This document shows, one piece after another, positions 12,351 through 22,730 of a stretch of DNA of 64,000 nt; positions within the stretch are counted from its first letter, which is position 1; every line of letters begins with the position of its first letter. The notes under the pieces are model-generated. The model had not been told where the DNA came from and made no database searches. It worked only from the letters and a program-made list of their open reading frames with translations. Where the stretch lies: the NCBI GenBank assembly GCA_030272155.1, contig CP126201.1:4128501-4192500 (forward strand), in the 5' to 3' direction. Made by a program: the position numbers and the translations under genes. Origin of the DNA: Tetradesmus obliquus (lineage: Eukaryota > Chlorophyta > Chlorophyceae > Sphaeropleales > Scenedesmaceae).

Positions 12351-12746
12351 GCTATCTAGACAGGACACTGCCGCATTCCTGGGTAGCCTGCTTGCGCTGC
12401 TATGCGGCTGTTTTGAGTTGGGTGATGCTGGTCACACATGACGCTGCTGCAGTCCTCACGCAGCAGCACCAACCTCTCCAGCACCACCCAACTACAACAC
12501 CTCCCAAATAGCAATCAGATCCTCATTCCACACGCCAAAATCAACACAATGACACTTCCATTGCCACGTCGTCAGCATTTGCCACACAGCGCCGCTTGCA
12601 GGCTGTAAAGCACCTTGTCAGCTGCTTACCACAGCACAAGCAACGGCCAAATGCAGCCAGCCGCACTGCCGCAATCCTCAACGTGGCAGTGTGCCAGCTG
12701 CTGCTGCAGCGCCTGCACGTGCCGCTGCGACAGCACACCGCCTCAA

Positions 12747-13873
12747 TCAATCAGTCCTCGCGCTGTTGTTGCACGCCCCCGGGATAAACACGCCAGTGCC
12801 CTTGCCGCTAGCCATCGCCCCACTCTTCACGAGCTCAGCTAGCGGGTGCCAACAGCTGCCAGCCCACTTGGGCGCTGCAGAGCGTGCCAGCTGCGCATTG
12901 CTGCTGCTGCTGCTGCTGTGGCCTCTGGTGGGCCGGCTGCTGCTGCAGCCAGCTGTGGAGTCTGCAGCCGGGCGCTGCGGCTCATAGCCCACCGTTGTGC
13001 AGGTGCTGCTGTAGCAGCGGGTTCTAGCAGCAGCAGCAGCAGCAGCAGTGGGAGATGTGCTTGGCCTGTTTGCTGCTGCTGCTGTGATACCTGCAGCAGC
13101 AGCAGCAGCAGCAGCCGTCCTGCCACATGCTCCAAGGTCGATGGACGCTGGCCTCCTGGCGCATGCTGCACCTGTGGGGCTGCCGGCAGTGCTGCTGCTG
13201 CTGCTGCTGCTGCTGCCATTGACAGCTGCCTTGAAGGCATATGCAGCCACTGTAGCACGCCTCGCAGGTGGCGGCTTAAACCACAGCACAGCCAGCCATA
13301 CCAGGCTGCACTAGCCCCAGTCTGCCTTGCTGGCGCGCCGCCATGGCTGCTGTTGCTACTGCTGTTGACGGCATCATATTCAGCTGGCCGTCGAAGCTCT
13401 GTCTGGCTGCGTAGCCAGCAGCTGCTGCTTCTGCTGCTGCTGCTGCTGCCGCTGATCTGCTGCTGCTGAGTGCCGCAGCCTCCTGTGCACACTGCCTGTT
13501 GTAAGCCTCCTGCACGCGTGCTGCTTCTGCTGCAGCAGCAGTGGCAGCAGCTGGGGCCGGGCTGGAGAAAGGGCTGGCAGCTGCCATTGTGGAACCAGCA
13601 GGGAGCGATGTTGTCTGGAAAACAAAACTCCCAGGCTGGCCCAGCTGCTGCTGCTGCTGCTGCAGCTGCTGCTGCTGGTTGAAGCCGCTTGCCATCACCA
13701 CTCCGCCACCTCTGCCACCGTCAACTGCTGCTGGTGCCGGTGCTAACACACACGGCGCATACAACAGGGATTGAAGTGCCACCTGCTGTGCCTGCTGCTG
13801 CTGCTGCATGGGTGAGCTGTAGCCTCCGTTTCCCTGCTGCACTTGAGTGTAACCGCAGCTGATGTTCGAGTTG

Positions 13874-13905
<32 letters not shown>

Positions 13906-14754
13906 TGCAAAGCCATCGTCAAGCAGCATGCTCGGCAACATGCTCAGCCCAGCTCCTTGCTGCTGCAGCAGCTGCTGCTGGTAGCTAGGAAGGCTCATCT
14001 GCTGCTGCATGCTGGCTTGCGCGTCAGTGAATGCGTCAGTGAATGCTGCGCTCGCTGGCACCATCATCTGACCTGGCGGAGCACCAGCAGCGTTGAGTTG
14101 TTGAGTCACCCCTGGTGACACCTGCTGAGTCACCCCTGGTGACACCTGCTGACTCAGCCCTGGTGACACCTGCTGACTCAGCGTCATGCACTGCAGCTGT
14201 CCTCGATTTGCCTGTGGGGAGGCAGCCTGAGCAAGCGGCAGATCAAAGCTTGCGGTGCCGTAGGTGCCGTACATGTCAATCATGCGCTGCTGATTGGTGA
14301 ATGCGCCTGGCATCTGACCGTCCAGCAGAGCTGTCAGGCAGCCCAGGTCAATGCTGTGCCTGTCGGAAAAGGCGGTAGGGGTAGCTGTAGAGCGGTTGGG
14401 CGCCCAGCTTGGTGCACTGCAGACAGTGGACACGGCAGAGTGTTGTTGACGAAAGCAGCAGCGGGCAAGGCGGTATCAAGCATGATGTGTTGGAAAGTAG
14501 AAAGCAGACTGATGCTGAGCTGGAGTCATGCAACAAGATGGCAGGCGTACGGCGCCACACTCCTGGCACAGCATGTTGGCGCTTACTGCCACGTGAGGAG
14601 CTGCATCAGCCGATGCAGAGCACGCAAGCCGTGTGTACCCAGCATGCTTCACTGCTGCAGAGCACAGCCCATTGAAAGCCTTACCTGTTGTATGAAGCGC
14701 CTGACCGTTCAACTGTCAGCAGCTCTGTCATGCCTGCTGCTGCCAGCTGGTCGC

Positions 14755-14798
<44 letters not shown>

Positions 14799-15100
14799 AG
14801 GCATTGCTCTTGCAGGCGTTGCTGCTGCTGCTGCTGCTGCCGTAGCTGCTGCTTGAGTGCCAGCAGGTAGTGGATCTCCTGGTCTATATCCTGCTCCGAG
14901 TTTGCGCAAGCAACATCAGGCAACACGGGTAGTTCTTCCGGGAACGACACTGTGGTAGTTGCGTCAGCTGCCTGCTGCTGCAGAGCCAGCAGCATCAAGG
15001 CATCATTCAAACTCATGTCCATGCTGGCGTCAATTGTGCTGCAGATGCTGCCGGCGTTGGATTGGACGAACACAGATGGTGTTTGGGCCGGAGACCGCAT
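12747..15100 (-). CDS. Gln/Ala-rich low-complexity protein with TGVFIP C-terminus
   Basis: Exon 1 is 14685-15100 (ATG at 15100). Exon 2 starts at 14416 and is read in frame with exon 1 (donor CAACAG/GTAAGG, acceptor CTGCAG). The frame either stops at 13276 (518 residues) or, if a 52-nt intron 13250-13301 is removed, continues in phase to 12747 (677 residues). The longer form ends with a non-repetitive tail containing GKGTGVFIPG; I recall similar GTGVF(L/I)P tails in uncharacterised plant proteins and therefore favour it. The body holds poly-Gln, poly-Ala and a fourfold SQQVSPG/TQQVSPG repeat (14095-14185). The N-terminal part (SLNDALMLLALQQQAAD, NSEQDIDQEIHYLLALKQQL) is predicted helical. No catalytic domain is visible. 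It could be a regulatory or RNA-granule type protein; function unknown. Confidence 0.6.
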
Positions 15101-16471
15101 CGTCGACTGGAACGCTTCACTCTCCAGCTTCAGGCTATAAACTGACAGCTTGAAAGTCTAGTACGGCAACCGGAGGTTGTGCCGTGCAGCGCTGCAAAAT
15201 CCCGAGCACACTGTTTCTCCTCTGTTCTGTGCGTAATCTCAGCCTTGCTGCGCCTGCAAGCAGCGACAACGAGAAATTTGTTTTTTTGTGTGTTAGAAGC
15301 TCGTGAGGTGGATTTGCACGCATCAACAGCACAAGGCACGGACCAACAGCCAAGGTGCTGCACACATGCCCAGGCACCTGACAGCACCCGACGCGCACGT
15401 TCGTGATGCTGAGTCTTTGTGTCTTGCCGTCAGCTGTTACTTTCGTCCGTAGCAGCGTGCTGATACGCTCTTACAGCTTGGGCAAGGCCGCACGATCACT
15501 CCGAGACTACGCTATCTGCAGATCAGGTGCAAACGTATACATTTGGTGGTGATGTGTGAACTCCGGATGTGCCATCGTGGTGAACCAGGGTGTGCAGATC
15601 TCGCGCCTGCACCCCAATCCCAGGCCCGAATTGCTGACGGTGCGAGCAACCGGCAGCCCAGTGACGCACCTTCATGCACCGCGAGCTACGGCAGGAACAT
15701 ATTTTTTGAATTACACCTCTGAGGAGGCCACAGATGACGATATGCACATAGTGTAATCATTTGGCCTGATGTGCCGCACGATCTTTGCAGCACAAACTGC
15801 GACCAAGCAGGCATTAGCAACGACACAGATGATTCATGATGGATATGTGCGCTGATAAGGCGTGTTAGGCAGTCATTGCCTGCTGTATATGCAAGTCACG
15901 TGGACGTCACCGCCATTCAGCACTGACCCCAGCCACAGTAGGGCATTATGCCGCGTGCCAGCATTGCACAGGCTGTGCGCCAGCGATGCAATGAACGCAA
16001 ACGATGGGTTTCATTTCAAAGCGTTGTTCAGGTGTAACCGCCTCTTGCTGCAGCAGGCTGGCGCATACATGATCGCTAATGGCTTGCTGAAAACTGACTC
16101 CTGAGCTGCTCAGTGACCATCATGATGCTGCACCAGTAGGCTGCCAAGCCACTGGACTACTGGACAATGAAACAGTTCAACCAGCTGTCCCAACAGCGAC
16201 AGCGATGCGATTGCAGACACAGCCTGTACAAACGGCGTGCTGAGCGCCCTTGCCGCTGTGCGCAACAAGTCAGACTCTGTCGGACTGCAGAGCCGCCAGC
16301 ACATCGGACTGCAGAGTCCGATCCAGTCGGACTGCAGAGCCGCCAGCACATCTGGTCACTGCTGGCTGTTGTCACAGCTTAGGTCCGCTGCTTACGGGTA
16401 CATTGTACATACTCTGTCAACAGCTGTCAACAGCAGCATACGTGCAAAGCACACCTGCCTCCTGGTCGTCT

Positions 16472-16519
<48 letters not shown>

Positions 16520-17401
16520 TGGCAGATGATAAATGCAAGGGGCTCAGCTGCACACATCAAGCGCAGCGACTTGTATGAAAGCAATTTGCTGGCAGCAAGC
16601 ACTAGGTGCAGTTACAAGACCTTGACAAACTGTGCAGTGAAGCAGCAGCATCGCAGCTTACCTGTTGTATCGTCCCTGCATACAGTCTGCCGGCAGACTA
16701 GCATGCCAGTTGCAACAGCATCCACAGCTGAGACTTTCTCAGAGGCAAGGGCACACTGAAGGTCAAGGGGTGCGTGAGTGCTCAACCCACCAGCATAGGC
16801 TAACGTGGAAGCGCGTAAGCTCACAGTGAATAGCAGCTGGAGCTGTGTGTGTGATGTGGCTGAAAACAGACCCTTGACCTTGCAATGTCATGGTGCTGGA
16901 TACGTGTGCAGATCACTCCCCAGGGCGACAACATCCAGCCAATGCCAAAGTGGCACACGCAGGCCTGCAGCAGTCGTAACAATCACACCTACTGCACCTG
17001 GTGGAAATTACACATACAGAGCGGCCTGGCGCTGATGGGAACGGCAGTGAGTGAAGAAGAACAATTTGAAGGGCTGCTGCTGTCATAACAGGGGCACAGC
17101 TGAACCCGGCATGCCAACCCTGCTGTCGTCCCTAATCGCAGCACTTGCCTGTCCTCATCTTATACGTATCTTCTGTTGAACGCAAGCATCGTCGCTGTCG
17201 TGCTCAATACTCACTTGTGCCACCTTTTGCTTGCCTGTGGTGCTGATCGCGTGATCTGGCAACTTAACGATACTTCTCCACAAACTAGAGGCCAACGAAA
17301 CACTCTCGCTGCTGCTGCCCGCGCTGCTTGCCTGCCTGGCCCACCCATAGCAGTAGTGCATAGCCAGCAGCAGCAGCAAGCAGCCACGGGGCTTCAACAC
17401 A
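15101..17401. other. Intergenic region between divergent genes, repeats only
   Basis: Lies between the starts of the Gln/Ala-rich gene (minus) and SmD1 (plus), so it must contain both promoters; no conserved core element was recognised. It includes a short tandem repeat at 16279-16352 (unit about TCGGACTGCAGAGCCGCCAG) and a (CTG)n run at 16473-16516. Confidence 0.4.
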
Positions 17402-17873
17402 ATGGTGAAGCTCGTCAGGTGCGATCTGGCTTCAAATCGCATTACAATCTTAGTAGTGGTCTGCAGACAGCCTGCACTTTGAACATCCAGCTTATACGTC
17501 TATGCATCAGCAGCAGTCTGTCCACAGGCAGCAGTGCGCCCTTGACGCGCTGTGGTTGTCCTGCAGATTTTTGATGAAACTGTCGAATGAGACAGTACAA
17601 GTAGAGCTCAAGAATGGCACAACGCTGCAGGGCACCATTACAGGTGTGTGCTGCGTGCTGCTGCACATGGCCCGCTTTTCTTTCAGCATTGCCATCACTC
17701 GCATAGGGTAGCAGCACCAGCGGGCACAGTGATCTTGCACCGCAAATTTTGCTGGGTTGTTTGCCAAGCTGTGACAGCCATGACAGACACTTCACAAGTG
17801 CAGCACAGCAGCGGGAACAGGCGTACAGTTCAGTAAGCGGCACATTCACACTGTAACAGGATGCTGTTGCGGC

Positions 17874-17910
<37 letters not shown>

Positions 17911-18935
17911 CAAGCCTGCAGCAGCGCCTGGGCAAACTACAATCCGCAACAGCCGCACCACCAACCCAGCAGCAGCAGCAGGCAGCAGCAGCAGCAGGCA
18001 GTAGCAACGGGCGGCAGCGCATGCACCTCACCACCCTCCCCGCATTGCCACCCTTTTCAACCCGCTGCACTCTGTTCAGGTGTTGATGTCGCCATGAACA
18101 CGCACCTTAAGGCAGTGAACCACGCAACATCCTGTAGCACTTTTGCTCTCACGCCTGCTCCGCCAACCGCCGCACTGCCTTCTTCTTGGTCTTTCACGCT
18201 CAGGTGTTGATGTGGCCATGAACACGCACCTCAAGGCAGTCAAGCTCATGCCCAAGGGCCGCTCACCGATCTCTGTGGACCACATGAGCGTGCGCGGCAG
18301 CAACATCCGCTACTACATCCTGCCAGACTCCCTCAACCTTGATACGCTACTGGTCGATATCGATCAGCCGAAGCAGCGGCCGCTCAAGCCGCCGAGGACA
18401 GGTGCGCCTGGTTGTCTGGGTGTGTGCTTGTGCAGGTTTGTGCGAATGTTGCTTGAAGGCATGGTGTGTCTGATGCGCACATGTCCAACGTGCGTTGGTG
18501 GCCATGTCGGGTCGTCCCTTGGCGCGTGTGCATGTGCGGCGACTGTGCACATCCATGTGTGCCGTCGTGTATGTCTCTCATTGCAAAAATTTCGCTGTGG
18601 CCGCAGCAAAATGCACGAATTGTTGGCACAAAGTCGCTGCCCTGCAAAAGCTAGTGCTCGCATGGCAGCAGCAGCACGATCTGCGGTGGCTGGGCAGCAA
18701 TCACCACTCACGCCCCTGAGACCTGACACATCACAACCTGGACACAGGTCACGTGACTTTGCTGGCAGTGCCAGCTGGGTGATCAATCTTATCAACCAGT
18801 TGCAAATGAGTGTTTTACCCTGCCCACTGCTGCCGCTGCTGCCGCCACTGCTGCTGTGTTGTTGTGTGTGCAGCCGCTGGCAGGGCCACCCGCGGGCGTG
18901 GGCGTGGCAGGGGCCGCGGCAGGGGCAGGGGCTGA
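17402..18935 (+). CDS. SNRPD1: Small nuclear ribonucleoprotein Sm D1
   Basis: Exons 17402-17418, 17567-17643, 18204-18401 and 18874-18935 (stop TGA) encode 117 residues, all joined in phase with GT-AG introns. The protein reads [18 protein letters not shown], then [20 protein letters not shown] (Sm1 motif), [14 protein letters not shown] (Sm2 motif) and LDTLLVD, followed by a Gly-Arg repeat tail in the last exon. This matches SmD1 of other eukaryotes in length and order. SmD1 forms part of the heptameric Sm ring on U1, U2, U4 and U5 snRNAs in the spliceosome. The GR tail is the usual target of arginine methylation. Intron 2 contains a (CAG)n run and, at 18074-18119, an extra copy of the start of exon 3 with its acceptor. 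Confidence 0.96.
18074..18119 (+). repeat. Duplicate of SmD1 exon 3 start and 3' splice site inside intron 2
   Basis: TTCAGGTGTTGATGTCGCC at 18074 onward matches the true acceptor and exon start at 18200 with about three mismatches over 46 bp, then diverges after GGCAGTGAAC. It is 127 bp upstream of the real exon. Use of this acceptor would start the right reading frame but run into unrelated sequence, so it is a decoy or cryptic exon. Confidence 0.85.
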
Positions 18936-20297
18936 GGCTCAGGCTGCTACTGGGGTAGTGCTGCAGCCCTGCGCAGCACACAGGGAGCAGCATGCGGCTC
19001 CAGCTCTGGGTTCTGGAGTGGGTGTTTCTGTTGCAGCTGCTGGCTGCAGCACGCTTCAAGCTTCGCGGCACTGGCAGACAGCCGAAGGCATTGTGCAGAC
19101 TGCGCCTGCCAGGCGGGTTGATGCGCAGCAGCAACGGTGTATATTGCAGCTGCTGAGTCGTTGGTTTTGTGGACAGTCAAGTGCTTGTGTTCACGTGGAT
19201 GATCACACTAAAATCGCAGATGCGGCATCCAGCGCAGGCATCAGCGTGCGTAAAGTCTGTGTGTGAAAGGTCAGATCTCTTGCCGACATGGCTGCGCTGC
19301 CGCTGTTGCAGTGTTGGTGCATTGCATGTTGGTGCTGCCTGACAAAGCAGCAGTCTGCTGCTTGAGGACTACTGATGTCTGCATGGTTCTCTGCGATGCT
19401 GTTGCTAATGGGATGTGCATATGGCACGATGCGTGTTGGACTGTGTTTGCAAGGCAGGTCTGCACAGGCCAGCGGCAGATGTGCCACATCGGATGTGCGC
19501 ACTGGTGGCTGCTGTGTTGCACACTGGGATAGTCTGATAGTCTGAAGGGACTGATGCAGTGTTTGCGGTTTTCCTTCTGACCGGCTGTACACACGGTAAG
19601 GTTGTGCATACTTTGGATGCTTGCAGATATCAAGCCACACAGCATGGCACCTAGATTTGTAACACGGTGTTGATTCATAACAATCTCAAGAATCTTTCCT
19701 TACGCACCTAATACGTGTAAGTGAAGTTGACAAATACTTTATGGGATATACATGTTACAACGGTGCTCACAGCTTCGACAGCTGTGAACACCAAAAGTCG
19801 GCATGCAAAGCCGCCAACCGACAGCACTAATTGACCCATGCCAGCTGCCTGCAGCAACATATCCTCATGCCCAACAGATCAGCAACCTGGCAGCCACCCG
19901 GTAGCCGTAGCGGTCACCGCTGACGGTCAGTGATCAATGCACATGACGATGTGAACGTTGACACAAAACAAGAGTGAGCAGAGCAAAGGGCTGCAGGCAT
20001 GCACTGCAGCAGCAGCAAGCTGCAACCAACAGGAACAGCCTGAACAAACCTCGGACACAAAGCGGTGGCAGTGTGGCTGAGTTGAGCACCATCACCACAC
20101 CCCACTCACAACTACTAGTGCTGGTAGCGCATGTGCGCTCAGTGTGCGGCAGAAGTGCTATGTGAAACCCTGCTGCCACTGCCGCTGCTGCTGCCGCCTA
20201 CTGCTCTGCAGCCTGGCGTGTGAACCTGAACTAGGGCTTGTTGCTGCCAAATCAGCCGTGCTGCTGCCACCGCTGCTGCTGCTGCCGCCGCTGCCGC
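18936..20297. other. Convergent 3' flank, no gene seen
   Basis: Between the convergent ends of SmD1 and the ClpR1-like gene. No domain or exon was recognised on either strand. A TGTAA motif at about 19659 (plus) could serve as a green-algal polyadenylation signal for SmD1, though it is over 700 bp from the stop codon. Confidence 0.4.
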
Positions 20298-20892
20298 CTA
20301 CTGCTCCCCGGCCTGCCTTGTGAACCTGAACTTGGGCTTGTCGCTCGCAAAGTAGCCCTGCTGCTGCGCCATGGCGTCCTTTGCGATCTTGCGGAAGCGG
20401 TTCATCTTGTAGCCAGGCACCAGCTTGTCAACAAGGCCCTCCTCGTAGGCCTGCTTGACGCTGAAGTAGCGCTTGCTGCAGAGCGCAACACAATATCGAA
20501 CAAGCAAGGGTGAGTGTAAGTAGTGTGTGCAAGAGATGTGTTCAGTGTCCTTCATAACGCCTGCTGCACCCTGAAGTAGCGCTTGCAGCACAACAGACAA
20601 ACAAACAGATGCACACAGTTGATGTAACAGGGCAAGTGGCAGTTGTGGCTGGGCACCAGCTTGTCAACCAAGCCTTCTTTGTAGGCCTGCTTCACACTGA
20701 AGTAGCGCTTGCTGCAGCACACACAAACAGAAGCAGTACCAAGAGGTTCATAACTACAGGTTTCCCACTGCGCCGCTCACCGTGAGAGGTACTCCTTCTG
20801 GCAGGTGGCCAGGTCCTTGCCGGTGCTGCGTGCCAGGATGGCTGCGTAGTACTTGGTGGCGTACTCCAGCTCGTTGGCCTGGTGACACAGGC

Positions 20893-20933
<41 letters not shown>

Positions 20934-21005
20934 GCAGTGAGAGGTTTGCACAACCACAGGATGGCTGCGTAGTGCTTGGTGGCGTACTCCAGCTTGTTGG
21001 CCTGT

Positions 21006-21074
<69 letters not shown>

Positions 21075-22688
21075 TGCACACGTGTCATTTGGCACATGGA
21101 CGCACGGGGCAGTGGTGGGCTGCAAGCCACCTGCAGCTGATTCATGAGGGTAAATACAACTTGCCAGCAGCATGCACGTCCCTATCATGTACAAGTTAGT
21201 GCCCAGTTTTGACCCCTCTGCACCTGCAGAAGCTGCATGGTGAAGGAACCAGCATGAACAACGGCAAAGCCGCCGCACCTGCAGCTGTGCGTCCACCGCC
21301 TGCCCAAACACCCGGTACTTGATCAGCCCAGCCAACAGCTGCATCGTCTGAAACGTATCAACCCACAATACCCATCATGCAGCAGCAAAGCCGCCGCACA
21401 TGCAGCTGCGCGTCCACCGCCTGCCCAAACATGCAGCTCATGACCAGGCAAGCCATAGTCAGGCAAGCCAAATGCTGCATCACCAAAAACGTATAACTCC
21501 CCAAAAAACACCGTGCAACACCGTGCAACAGCAAGCCGCCGCACCTGCAGCTGTGCGTCCACTGCCTGCCCAAACACGCGGTTCATCACGGGCGGCGCCG
21601 TGCTGATCTTGGCGTGAGGGAAGGTGTAGCGGTGCCCCTTCTGGCCTGCTGCCAGCAGCACCGCAGCCTGGTTCTGAGCCTTCCAGGTGACACCTGCGGC
21701 GCGATGATAAGCCAGCCACAGCAGCACAGCACAGCACGTGGGCACGAATGTGACACCTGCATCCCGCACAGCAAGCACGTGAGCGCACATACCTATGCAA
21801 GCACCGGATACACTGGCCAGGCCGCACGTCCTGCAGTCCTGGCTTGCATGCACACAACCTCACATGAAAATATAGTGATTTAGGCGACACGCCCACAAAC
21901 CTGCGCACCAGTCGCGCACCTGCTGTACAGCAATGCAGCAGAGGCAACGAACAACCAACACACGTGAAGCCGGTTTCGCTCACCTGTGTACAGCGGGGCG
22001 CGCGGGAAGCCCAGTGCCGCCAAGATGGCAACAAAAACAATCAACAAGCAACGCCCCACAATGCATCAAAGGCCCAGCACACAGCAAGGTAACAACATAC
22101 CCCACCAACCTGTGTACAGCGGGGCGCGCGTGAAGCCCAGCGCCGCCCAGATGGCGTAGAACATAGCACCAACAAGAAACACCCCACAATGCATTGAAAG
22201 TGCAGCACACAACAAGGTAACAACACACCCCACCAACCTGTGTACAGCGGTGCCCGTGTAAAGCCCAGTGCTGCCCAGATGGCGCAGCACACATCCATCT
22301 CAACAGCCAATACCCTCAAGGCACACAGAACAACAACTAGTACCCCCACCTGTGTACAGCGGGGCACGTGTGAAGCCGAGTGCCGCCCAGATGGCGTAGA
22401 ACTCGTTGTCTGCTGACACTGCCTGGCCCTGCTCATTGATGCAGCCCGTGGAGTTGAGGTACACGTAGATGGGCTTGGCGCGGTTCTTGTCATCGAAATC
22501 AAGGTAGTAGCACTGCGCAACCACCAGCTCCGTCACAGACGGCAGGAACTGCAGACAACGCGGCACACAAAGCAGCAGCGTCAGCCAATGTAAACAGCAG
22601 CACACAGCAGCACAGATGACACAAGTGCGCCACCACCAGCTCAGTCACCGTGGGCAGGAACTGCACAATGTATGTTGTCATACAGCAG

Positions 22689-22730
<42 letters not shown>

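Larger units (their letters stand above)
7245..12746. other. Long interval without a confident gene
   Basis: It holds a large foldback (8961-9135), CTG runs (10921-10955) and duplicated blocks (12053-12350). Three minus-strand stretches look exon-like and are bordered by plausible splice signals: about 11795-11915 (ending at a GTGAGT donor; contains AAEYICAQEHLKG), about 11330-11390 (HVALWVYHYTGEK, donor GTGAGT) and about 10205-10310 (VNTYKTPGNRFCITGE). They could be exons of one minus-strand gene, but I recognise no family and could not join them in frame. Confidence 0.35.

Noticed and set aside
12839-13492. Long overlapping open frames on both strands over the Gln/Ala-rich gene (217 and 207 codons)
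   Set aside because: They are shadows of CAG/CTG triplet runs, which stay open in all frames as poly-Gln/Ala/Ser or poly-Leu/Cys; only one frame joins to the upstream exon with good splice sites.
21005-21073. CAG array considered as a CRISPR-like or satellite structure
   Set aside because: It is a simple trinucleotide microsatellite without spacers, in a eukaryotic intron.
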